Source: Neoconidiobolus thromboides FSU 785 | Lineage: Eukaryota > Entomophthoromycota > Entomophthoromycetes > Entomophthorales > Neoconidiobolaceae | Direction of reading: 5' to 3' | Length of the DNA: 64,000 nucleotides | NCBI GenBank assembly: GCA_025603075.1 | Contig: MU626330.1 | Location: forward strand, 1-64,000 | Shown: positions 50,714 to 60,862 of the stretch, piece after piece | Position numbering within the stretch: the stretch's first letter is position 1 | Layout of the letters: every line of letters begins with the position of its first letter | Translations under genes and position numbers: made by a program | Notes under the pieces: model-generated | The model's input: the letters and a program-made list of their open reading frames with translations, nothing else | Told to the model about the DNA's origin: nothing | Database searches by the model: none

Positions 50714-51589
50714 ATGGCTAACAATATATTGATTTCACGAGTTCTTAACTTCATTATAGGTTTAATAACTATCATTGTAAATGGCATTATAACTGTAGTT
50801 CCAATAAATGGTGGAAGATTAATAGATAGGGATGATAGTTTAAACAAATTTATGCCATCTCCAGTTGCATTTTCGATCTAGGGTATTATTTACATATTTA
50901 AATTAGCCTTTATGATCTACCAATTATTACCAAGGACCTATAACTTAAAATATATCAATTATGGTATTACCCCATATTTCAGCACATTAGCGCTATTGAA
51001 TATGACTTGGCTAATTACAGAAGCTTACCTTAGAAATAGTTACGATTTTATACAACTATTTATCCTTTATACCATGTTTATTGTATTATTTTTCATGTAT
51101 ACAACTACATTTAGCTATATCAAAAAGGACTTCATAATGAGAACTGAATCCAGTAACAATTTTCATTTAAATTATTGGTTTGGTAGAGTATGGTTATCTA
51201 TGTATTTTGCTTGGATTACAGGTGCCATATGTGTTGATTCTTTCTCTGTTTTTTCTGACCTTCCAACATCAACTTATATAAGTTCATCTGCTATCTTGTG
51301 TTTATTAACTATAACTACAATGTTTGTACTTCATGCTAACCGCGATGTTGTTTTCAGTTTAACTTTTATTTGGTTTACGTCTTGGATTATTGTCCACAAC
51401 AAGAGTGTCAAAGAAGCGTATGTTCTTATTATCACCTCTATTATTGTACTTTCGATCATTTTAATAGCTACAGTCATTACATTTGCTTTAAATATCAAGT
51501 TTATTATTAATAGATATAGGGGAATAGAAAGTGAACCAGAAAGTGAAAGTGAAAGTGAAAGTAAAGAATTGAATTTATATTATAAATAA
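50714..51589 (+). pseudogene. TspO-like tandem copy 2 with an in-frame TAG
   Basis: From ATG 50714 the frame reads MANNILISRVLNFIIGLITI, then PSPVAFSI, and then hits TAG at 50879-50881 exactly where copies 1 and 3 have TGG (Trp of AFSIW). Downstream, 225 codons continue open in frame with all conserved blocks (LNYWFGRVWLSMYFAWITGA, NRDVVFSLTFIWFTSWIIV) to TAA 51589, ending in a Ser-Glu repeat. A single point mutation (TGG to TAG) is the only defect, so inactivation is recent, or the stop is read through, or a shorter protein starts at ATG 50912 (MIYQLLPRTYNL). Promoter box and 3' flank are still conserved. Confidence 0.75.
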
Positions 51590-52249
51590 ATAATTTTAAT
51601 CATTGTTTATAGGATTTCCAACCTTGCTTGATTACTTTAAACGTTCATCGAATTATAACAGTCTTGATTAAAGTTTAGACAAGATTGAGGATTTCCAATT
51701 CTTTATTATATTTTAATGAAAGTTTAATTTTCAAAATGGACTTTACAAGAAGCTATTCATTATTTGAATTTACTCATCTTAATCAAAGTTCCCCTTTATA
51801 ACTGTCAATTTTATATAATAAACATTATCTTAAACATTTATTTAAAAACTAGTCGTATGAGCTTGCAAACCTTGTATTCTATTTTTATTTTTTATTTATT
51901 TATATAAAATTACTACTACAAATATTAGCTTTATTTGTTGTAGCTAAATTAATTACTTGGTATTTAAATCAACTTTGGGACAAAGATCGTGTTTAACTGG
52001 CTTATAAATACAATAAGGATATTTGGTCAAGGAACTTTACCTTCATAATAAATAATTTTTTAATGTCAGTTTTTATTAATACTTATTTAGAAGATATAAT
52101 ACTTTAATATCTAACTTTCGAAAATAATATTAATTGTATTGAATTTCAAAATATCTGACAGTGCTTAATCTTATATAATAAGTTTCAACAAAAATTTACC
52201 AGCTATTTAACATTCAAATGTTAAACTTGTAGTTGAAGTTTATTTAATA

Positions 52250-52350
52250 TATGGGGATGTTTTTTTTGATTTCATTACTTTTATCATTTTTTAAGCACTG
52301 TTTGAGCAGAAAGATTGTTAGTAAAATTCTTAAGAAAACACACCCCCATA
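52250..52350 (+). mobile_element. MITE copy 19
   Basis: Forward copy, TATGGGGATG...ACACCCCCATA, core AAGCACTGTTTGAGCAG. Confidence 0.88.
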
Positions 52351-52647
52351 TTATTCTTTAGAATTTTTATAAATGCACTTTTATAAAAATATAATAAAAA
52401 GTCTAATTGAAATTTATAACTATTAAATAAATTATTATCTCTAATTACAATTTTTAAAAGTGGTGATTTATGTATGATAATAATATTATTAAGTATTATT
52501 CAAGTTATAAAAATGTAAAAAAGAAGATCAAGATTTAACTCATTTTGATTGGAGTGTCCATAATAGGTGTGATAGAATAATACGTCATTTTTTTTATTTT
52601 AAACCAATTTTAATCTCAGTCAAAATTTAAGCATTATTTACTAAAAT

Positions 52648-52687
52648 GCTTATGGAGATTTAGTTTTAATTTTTAAAGTATAAAAAC
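52648..52687 (+). promoter_or_regulatory. Shared promoter box of TspO-like gene 3
   Basis: TATGGAGATTTAGTTTTAAT then AGTATAAAAAC. The GGAGATTTA core lies 79 bp before the ATG at 52733. Confidence 0.6.
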
Positions 52688-52732
52688 ACAAGCAAAATCC
52701 AATTTATTTTATATTTTATATTTTAAATTTAA

Positions 52733-53566
52733 ATGAATAATAAAATATTATTATCAAGAATATTCAACTTTGTTTCTGGTATAATTGCTCTTAGTATCAA
52801 TGGCTTTATAAAAGTAGTACCAATCAAAGGTAATAATCCAAATCAATTGATGCCATCTCCAATTGCATTTTCAATTTGGGGGATTATTTATTTATTTAAA
52901 TTAAGTTTTATGATTTATCAATTATTACCAAGAACATATACTTTAAAATATATTAATAAAGGTATCACTCCTTACTTTAGTATATTAGCTTTATTAAATA
53001 TAACCTGGTTAATTACTCAATCTCAATTTCGAGGTGCTTATTATTTTATTCAACTTATTGTTATATATTTGATGTTTTTAATATTATTTTTTATGTATAC
53101 AACTACGTTTAAGTATATTAAAAATGACCTTATAATGAAAATAGAATCTAATGATAATTTTTATTTAAATTATTGGTTTGGTAGAGTATGGTTATCTATG
53201 TATTTTGCTTGGATTACAGGTGCTATCTGTGTGGATTCCTTTTCTGTATTTTCTAGTTTTTCATCAACAAATTATATAAGTTCATCTTTAACTTTATGCT
53301 TATTAACTATAATTACAATGTTTGTACTTCACATTAACCGTGATGTTGTATTTAGTTTAACTTTTATTTGGTTTACATCTTGGGTATTAATCAATAATAA
53401 GGATATTGAAGGTAGTTATCCACTTTTTATTACTTCTATTATAGCTATTGGCATTATTTCTATTGCTTCTATTATGACTTTAATTTTAAATATTCAATTT
53501 GTTATTAATCGTAATAGAGGTATTGAAATGAATACAGAAAATGAAAGTAAGCGATTAAATTCCTAA
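52733..53566 (+). CDS. TspO/MBR-like membrane protein, tandem copy 3
   Basis: 277 residues, intronless; same topology as copy 1, with PSPIAFSIWGIIYLFKLSFM, LNYWFGRVWLSMYFAWITGA, NRDVVFSLTFIWFTSWVLIN and a Glu/Asn/Ser tail. It is closer to copy 2 than to copy 1: both have TTTFxYIKxD and MFVLHxNRDVVFSLTFIWFTSW, suggesting two rounds of tandem duplication. It is intact and therefore probably expressed. Confidence 0.7.
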   Translation: MNNKILLSRIFNFVSGIIALSINGFIKVVPIKGNNPNQLMPSPIAFSIWGIIYLFKLSFMIYQLLPRTYTLKYINKGITPYFSILALLNITWLITQSQFRGAYYFIQLIVIYLMFLILFFMYTTTFKYIKNDLIMKIESNDNFYLNYWFGRVWLSMYFAWITGAICVDSFSVFSSFSSTNYISSSLTLCLLTIITMFVLHINRDVVFSLTFIWFTSWVLINNKDIEGSYPLFITSIIAIGIISIASIMTLILNIQFVINRNRGIEMNTENESKRLNS

Positions 53567-54487
53567 TATATTAATTAAACAACTAATATTAATATTCATA
53601 GATTTCCAAAGGCTATTCAATTATTTTAAACGTTCATCAAATTATAATAGTTTGGATTAAACTTGAAGTTTAAATTGAAAGTTATCCTATTTTAATCTAT
53701 TTATATCTTAATAAGAACTCAATTTTAAAATTTTAGTTTTAAAAAATTATTATTTCTTTTACACACACTCCCTCTTACTTGAAGTTTTCTTATTTGAAAT
53801 ATTATTTTTTAGTATTAATATGATATAATAAACAACCCCTTATACATCTATTTTTAAAAAATAATATACAAGCTTGATAAATAGTAGTATTACACTTTAT
53901 CCAGTTAATTTTTTAAATTTTTATATAGGTTGCTATTAATGAATGTAAGTTAGTTTTTATAATCATGTTAATTATTTATAGTTTTAGATCAGCTTTGAAG
54001 ATAAAGTATTTAAGACTGAATAATAAATATCCTAAATATGAAGAAGAATCGAAGTTTTAATTTTATAAATAATAATTTATTATAATAATACATAGTAAAA
54101 AATAGAACTATGTATTATACAATAATGGTAATATAATATAGTAAATTAATAATTAGTACTTTATAATAATTCAGGGAGGATAAGAGATAACCAATTAAAA
54201 GAAATCAAACTTTTATAAATCCTATAAAACAAAAGATGACGAAAGACAATAATTATGGTAATAAAACTAGTATAAGCCATAAGGTTATAATAAAAATAGA
54301 ATGATAAAGAAACAAACTAATAAGATATTAATTAATAAATATGCTTATATCATCTTAATATTATAATTAAGTTGATCCTTAAAAAAGGGGGAATGTTAAT
54401 GAGTAAGTAAAAAAGAAATAAATAACCCTTTAAATAATCAAAAACATTATAAATAAACGATTAAAAGAAGAAGAAATAAATATCAAT
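53567..54487. other. AT-rich intergenic region
   Basis: About 920 bp. The first 100 bp are the shared 3' flank of the TspO-like genes. The remainder is AT-rich and purine-rich near 54170-54480 (metacaspase upstream region), with no gene seen. Confidence 0.55.
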
Positions 54488-55199
54488 ATGTTTCAAAATC
54501 AATTAAGTCCTATTATCAATAATAATTTAAGTTTAATTAAAAGAAATCAATCTGAAGATAACAATGACATTCGAGATATTCCATTTAATTTAATTAATGA
54601 TCCTATTGTTTCTAATAATGATCCTATTGACCCTAATAATATTTCTATTTATAATAGAATGCCAATAAATTATTTTAATATGCCTATCAATAATTTCAAT
54701 AATAATAATAGTAATAGTAAAAAAGCATTATTAATAGGTATCAATTATATAGGAACAGATAATGAATTAAAAGGATGTATTAATGATGTAATGAACATCA
54801 AAAAGTTTTTAATTTATAAATTTAACTTTAATCCCAATAACATCTTAGTATTAACTGATGATCAAGTATATAATCCTATGTGTATGCCAACTAGATATAA
54901 TATATTAAATGCAATGCATTGGTTAGTAAAGGAAGCAAAAGCAGGTGATTCATTGTTCTTTCATTATTCAGGCCATGGTTCACAACAACAAGATACTGAA
55001 GGTGATGAAGAAGATGGATATGATGAAACTATACTACCTTTAGATTTTGAATTGAATGGTGAAATTGTTGATGATCAAATGAATGCTATTATGGTAAGAC
55101 ATCTACCTTTTGGTGCCAAATTAACTTGTATCTTTGATTGTTGTCATTCGGGTACTGCTTTAGATTTACCTTATGTTTATTCTCATTTAGGTAAATGTA

Positions 55200-55230
<31 letters not shown>

Positions 55231-55741
55231 TTAGGTAATCTTAAAAAATTTAATATTTGGAGAACTATTTATAAATCTTTACATCAAATGGGATATTATC
55301 ATTTAACGGATATTCATTCGCCAGAAGCTAAATTAATTATTCATGATTCAATTGATAAATTACATACTACTATGGAAGCAGAAGTAAGATCCAAATTAAC
55401 TCGTGGCTCTTTAGGTATTAACTTAAAATTAATATATATTAAATATTATATTTTTATATTATTATTTATTTATTATTTATTTTCTTTTATTAAAATTAGG
55501 TGAAGTGATTATGTTCTCTGGATGTAAAGATGATCAAACTTCAGCTGATGCTCATGTTTTAGGTTATGGCTCAACTGGTGCTATGTCTCATGCATTAATT
55601 ACTGCTTTAAATTATAATACCAATATGACCTATCTTCAATTATTACGTGCTATTCGTACTTTATTAAAAGATAAATATGAACAATTACCTCAATTATCTT
55701 GTAGTAAGCCAATGAATATTAACTCTACTTTTAGTTTATAA
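54488..55741 (+). CDS. MCA1: Type I metacaspase
   Basis: Ca2+-dependent, Arg/Lys-specific cysteine protease of clan CD (fungal Mca1/Yca1), linked to stress response and protein quality control. Three exons: 54488-55190, 55235-55414 and 55500-55741. The Asn-rich N-terminal prodomain (residues 1-75, with NNFNNNNSNS) lacks the Gln-rich repeats of yeast. The p20 domain starts KKALLIGINYIG, with catalytic His163 in HYSGHGSQ and catalytic Cys219 in FDCCHSGTALDLPYVYS. The p10 part continues IMFSGCKDDQTSADAHVLG and MSHALITALNYN. Both active-site residues are present. Intron 1 (44 nt) is nearly pure TTTA repeat and intron 2 is 85 nt; both are phase 1. Confidence 0.94.
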
Positions 55742-56734
55742 TTGACTAAGTACAATTAATGACTATTCTATTTTATAAAGAGTATTATTTTGTTATTATC
55801 CCCCCTTTATATCTCTATTTCACATAATAAAATATGAAATTTTATTATAAATTAGAGTTTTATTTTAAATTTTATTTTATTTTATTTTATTTTATTTTAT
55901 TTTATTCAAAGTCATTAGTGCTAAGTGTCTTGTTTACAACAGTAAAATAAATTTAATATAAAATCAACTGGTTTAATGAACATAGATCCATCATTAGTAG
56001 GATAGCTTCTAGAAGGGAAAGTATGTTGTCTAAAAAATTTCTCTCCTTAAAAGAGTTAGAAAGGTGCAATATGGGTCACTGAATTTTAGTCTTCCAGAAG
56101 ATTCTTGATTGACTTGTGATAATAATGGAATACAAGTAAAAGATGAAGTTAGGTTTAGAGGGGAAATGTAAGAAAATAAAGCTCTTATAGGTGGCTTATA
56201 AATCTTTAAAAAGGATCAAAGCTCTATTAAGCTAGGTGGAAGAAAAGTTAAAGTAAGAATAATGGGGAACATAGGAATAAGATTGAGGGTAAAGGGGATA
56301 GGCTCAATTGATTAATGATAAATAGTTAGAGGAAGAATTTCATCGTTGAATATGAAGTAAAACGGGGAAGAGGATCAGTATCAAACAGACTGAAGTGGCA
56401 GTAATTAATAAGAATAAGTGAAGATTTTGAAATAATTGATAGTAGCATGAAGGTTGAATGACTAAATCGCCAAAAAATTATAATAAGTTTATGGCTGATG
56501 CCTTGTCTTTGGTAGGTGAGAGTTGGGTTTATTTTAAAGATTAATTATTATTAAAATACGGTTAACTTATTAATACATTTTCTTATTATATTATAAAGTT
56601 TATAAATTACTACATTTATTAGAATAAATTTAAAAATAATTTAAAATTTAAAATTTATTACTTAATATAATCCCACATAAATAAAACTATTCATTAAAAA
56701 GAATACTTTAATACTCACTCATTCATTTTAATAT
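55742..56734. other. Convergent intergenic region with TTTTA repeat and purine-rich stretch
   Basis: A TTTTA microsatellite (55868-55905, about 7 copies), then about 560 bp (55970-56530) with a marked purine excess on the plus strand and higher GC than its surroundings, but no usable frame. Possibly a decayed element. No gene found. Confidence 0.5.
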
Positions 56735-57685
56735 TTATAAATCACTCTTTCTTGATTCTACTACAATATCATTTAATTCAACCTCATTAAATTGAGTATA
56801 AATAATTTCATTTAATTCATTAGTTTGATGTGTTTCTAAAGTATCTACCATAGTTGATTTTGTTTCATTAAAATTATTACTATCTTCTGTTAGTTTAGCT
56901 TTGGAATTTTTACCCATTCTATGGGATAATCTCTTATTACGTAATTTTTGATGTTTTCTTAATTGAAGCACTGTTAAAAGAGATGTAATAGCCCAAGAAA
57001 TATTAAATAGTACAGCGGAATTCTGATTTAAGATTTGAGCAAACGCTAAGATACAGATAAAGATATCAACAAATAAGATAATGAGACTGTAAATAATTCC
57101 ATCTTTCAAAATCATTTTATAAAAAGGTAATTGATTAAATTTATACTGTTTGTAAATTATTATTAGAAAGATGGAAGTCAAATATATATTTAAAATCATT
57201 TGAATTGTTAATGCCATTCCAGCATATAACATATCCATATTAGCAGAACAATTTAATAATGGAGTAATAGTTATGGAAGTGAATACCATATTTAAACAAA
57301 ACAATACTAATTTAATAGCCATTAAAACTAAAGCTAAAGGATAAATGTATTTAGGTAGAGAAGAGAGGACAAGTTTAGCTTTAATTAGAAGTATCAATTC
57401 AATAGAAAGTGTAGATAATAAATTTCCAACGGCAGCAAATTGAATACGAAATAAACAGTAATTATCAAATGAAAAAAAAAAAATAATTATTAATAAATTG
57501 ACTATTAAACCTATCAAACTTTGTATTAAATTTAATTGAAAAATTTGATTTTGATTTTTTAATATTAATTTGATAGAATGAATTGTATTTAATAAAAAAA
57601 TCGTAAAGCTCATTGAATTGATTGTCATGGCTAAATTCGATTCAAATATATAATGAACTGGACTTATTATTATATTATTATCCAT
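56735..57685 (-). CDS. Orphan seven-transmembrane protein
   Basis: 316 residues, intronless, ATG 57685-57683. Seven hydrophobic segments at roughly residues 18-38, 50-72, 82-104, 113-136, 152-176, 193-214 and 218-238, a short extracellular N-terminus, and a basic cytoplasmic start of the tail (LRKHQKLRNKRLSHRMGKNS) followed by a Glu/Asn/Thr tail. This topology fits a GPCR-like receptor, but I see none of the classical fungal receptor motifs, so receptor function is only a topology-based guess. Confidence 0.75.
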   Translation of the reverse strand: MDNNIIISPVHYIFESNLAMTINSMSFTIFLLNTIHSIKLILKNQNQIFQLNLIQSLIGLIVNLLIIIFFFSFDNYCLFRIQFAAVGNLLSTLSIELILLIKAKLVLSSLPKYIYPLALVLMAIKLVLFCLNMVFTSITITPLLNCSANMDMLYAGMALTIQMILNIYLTSIFLIIIYKQYKFNQLPFYKMILKDGIIYSLIILFVDIFICILAFAQILNQNSAVLFNISWAITSLLTVLQLRKHQKLRNKRLSHRMGKNSKAKLTEDSNNFNETKSTMVDTLETHQTNELNEIIYTQFNEVELNDIVVESRKSDL

Positions 57686-58737
57686 TTTATATTATTTCAA
57701 TTGATTTTTTATAACAATAATTTACAATTATAAAAATATACTAAATTTTGATATTTTTTCTCTTTTATATATAATTGATTTTATAAGTACTTTTACATTT
57801 ATCCCTAATATTATACTTTAGTTCATTTCTGGCTTAACCCCAACTTTGTTTTATAAGTAAACTAAATTTAAGGAGAGGACGAATTACTATAATTACTCAC
57901 TACTGTATCATTTAATACTTGATTAACTTCTTTTAGCTATTAAAGTTATGTTAGTTATCATTAGTCTCTATATTATATAATTCGATCTATTTGATTATAT
58001 TAAAATTAATATTTTTAATATAGAATATCACCTTTTTCAAATTTCATACTCTAAATTATTATGTTATTTTTTATTTTGATTTATTTATTTATTTATTTAT
58101 TTATTCATTACAAACAATACAACTCTCTAAACCTCCATCATTATAATACACATTCATTCGTTTATTTATTTATTTATTCACTATTATATTTAAAATGTCC
58201 TAACATTTTCTATTTCAATTAATTTCAGCTTATTACCCCCTTCATTAAAATAATGGTTCATCAATTTAAAATGTCTCCTTAAACTAAAAATAAAATAAAA
58301 ATATGAGAAATAAAAAATTAGTTTTATTAATATTTTGTTTTCTTTTTTTATTACGAAAAGTAATTAATTGAAGTATTATAATAAAATTTAAAACCAAATA
58401 TATTTTTTATTAATTGTTAACTTCTACAGTTTTATTATTATTTAAAACTCACTTAATTAAATGGTCTAGATGAAGTATTAAAAATAAAGCCTCAATATAT
58501 ATATATATTAGATCTTTTTTGCTCCAATCGGAGTTCTATTGCTTATTATTTGATATTGAATGAGTATAAAAATAAAAAATAAAAAAACAAGGAAATAAAA
58601 TTCCTATCTGAGTTAGGTTAAAATTTGGAAGAATTAGTTACTTTTTTTTCATTTCATTCTTTTGTTTATTCATTAAATATCATAAATATTAAAAGTAAGC
58701 TCCATTTAAATGCTGCAGTAATTAAAAGTATAAAATA

Positions 58738-58842
58738 TATAGGGGTATATTTTTGTATCCAAGAGTTTTACTAACAATTTTTCCACTTAAATAGCGCTTG
58801 AAACATGGAAAAAATAATGAAGCCAAAAAAACACCCTCATAT
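58738..58842 (-). mobile_element. MITE copy 20
   Basis: Reverse copy, TATAGGGGTAT...ACACCCTCATA, core CTTAAATAGCGCTTGAAACA. Confidence 0.85.
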
Positions 58843-59179
58843 CATTATTTACTATATGATATATCTTTGAATTAGTGTCAAAATTTATATAATAACTGAT
58901 ATATTAATATACTAATATTGAAAAAAAGGGAATATTACTTGAATCATTTAAAAAACCTAGCGAAATAACAAAAAGAATCAATTTATAAATATATAAAAAT
59001 ACTAAATATTTATCTAATAAAGAGAAATCATAATCAAAATTCTATGAGGAAAAGAAATTAAAGATTATTTTTTTATTAATTTATACTCAATAAAGTCAAA
59101 AGTTTAATTAAAGATATTTGTTACTTAAAAGTAAAAAGTTATTAAATACAATTATCAAATTTCAATATGGATACTTAGT

Positions 59180-59480
59180 CATTACTAGAGTATACTTCTT
59201 CTAGATCTCCTAACTTATCATCACAACCTTCATCCTGTAAATTCACCAACCCAATAGCATCTAAATAAAGCAATTTAACTGATTTCTTTTGAAAAGTTTT
59301 AACTTAGAATCTCCAATTTTAAATTTAGTCATAAATTTTGTATAATAATAAATAAATAAAACTATATTTTTTGTTCATTTTTATATTTAACATACTCAGG
59401 ATTTACTTTTCCAATGATTTTTAAGTTTTCTTTTGATAGCTTTAATATCAATATTTTCAACCAAATTATAAACTAAAACA
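59180..59480 (-). pseudogene. Possible gene remnant
   Basis: On the minus strand, the segment LKIIGKVNPEYVKYKNEQKI is followed by MTKFKIGDSKLKLFKRNQLN. In another frame, LLYLDAIGLVNLQDEG ends EEVYSSND at a stop near 59180. The pieces are codon-like but need a frame change (or unrecognised introns) to join, so a decayed gene or transposon end is likely. Family not recognised. Confidence 0.3.
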
Positions 59481-59613
59481 TTAATAAAATAATATTATTA
59501 AGAAACTAATTGTTTGATTGTAATAAATATATATTTGATTTTGAAATTATTAAGGAATAGAATAGTTATCTTAAAGAAATTGAAGATATTAAAATTATTT
59601 ATTTTTAATAAAA

Positions 59614-59717
59614 TATGGGGATGTTTTTTTGACTTCATTACTTTTTCCATTCTTTAAGCACTATTTGAGCGGAAATTTTGTTAGTAAAATTCTTAAACAT
59701 AAAAACACATCCCCATA
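59614..59717 (+). mobile_element. MITE copy 21
   Basis: Forward copy, 104 bp, TATGGGGATG...ACATCCCCATA, both ends intact. Confidence 0.9.
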
Positions 59718-60862
59718 CATAGTTACTATTAAGTTGTTTAATTTATGAGTTACTATAAAGAAGATAATTACTTACTTTTTTAATAATAAAATAGGGGCAC
59801 TACTAAACTATCAAGCTTCAAAATACATTTAATCTTTTATCTTAGTAATGACACTAATTAAAGTGATAAATATAAAAAAATAGGACTTTTTTGTCATATC
59901 CCTGTTTTTCCTTTTAAATATTTATTTCTTCATAGAGCATTTCAAAAGAACTTATCAAATAATTAAATGATTTTAATACAAAAAAAAATCTTCAGTTTTA
60001 TTTTAAATTTTAAATTATTTAAACTAAGAAATGGAAATGAAAAAGAAGACTAACTATAACAAACTATTTAAATAAAAACTAGTAGCATACAAATAACAGA
60101 TAAATTACTAATATGCTGTATTACTAATTTAACTATTCTTTCATTATTAAAATTTACTTTTACCGTAAAATTAACCTAAATTAACTAAGAATCCAGGATT
60201 AATTAACCATCACCAATTAAAATACGTCATCTTTAAAGTTAATTGAAGCTGTCAAATAAAACCAAGCTTTTCAGGGATAAAAATAATTTAGTGAAAGTAT
60301 CAAAACTTTAATAATAAGTTATTATTTCAATTAATTATTAATTCATTTATTTATTCTACTTATTTACTATGCAATTCCAATTCAGTTTTAGAATTCAGAT
60401 AGAATTACTAATATGTCATTAATAATAGAATATATATAAAATAACTGAAAACAACAATATAAAAAGTATATTATGATAAATTAAAGTTTATGTATAATTT
60501 TTACAAAAAGCAATGATAAAACTTAGCATTTGATTGAGTTGTTTTATTTAATTGGTTTGTATAAATTTCATAATATCATTATTTTAATAAAGCTTGTTTT
60601 ATAATTTAACCCTTTAAATTTATGTTTTTGAAAAATAGTTATAATACGCCTCATTACAAAGAAAAAAAGGATAATTATTCTTGAGAGTTTCAAAACCATC
60701 ATCATCATTAAATTTGTTTGATGATATAATCAATTGAAAATGCATTATAGCAAAACTTCAAAAAAAATAGTATATAAATACAATGATTTACTTTAACTAA
60801 AGTTTAAAAAATTCAACATTTTATTTTTATAAGAAAAATATACAACAATAACATATTCAACT

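Larger units (their letters stand above)
51590..52732. other. Spacer between TspO-like copies 2 and 3
   Basis: The 3' flank near 51610-51660 shares TTTAAACGTTCATC and flanking positions with the 3' flank of copy 3 (about 53625). MITE copy 19 lies in the middle. No gene. Confidence 0.65.
57686..60862. other. 3.2-kb gene-poor region with ATTT repeats, two MITEs and a remnant
   Basis: ATTT microsatellites at 58081-58110 and 58160-58180, MITE copies 20 and 21, and a decayed coding remnant at 59180-59480 (separate entry). The last 300 bp should contain the EGT1 promoter. No RNA gene recognised. Confidence 0.55.
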
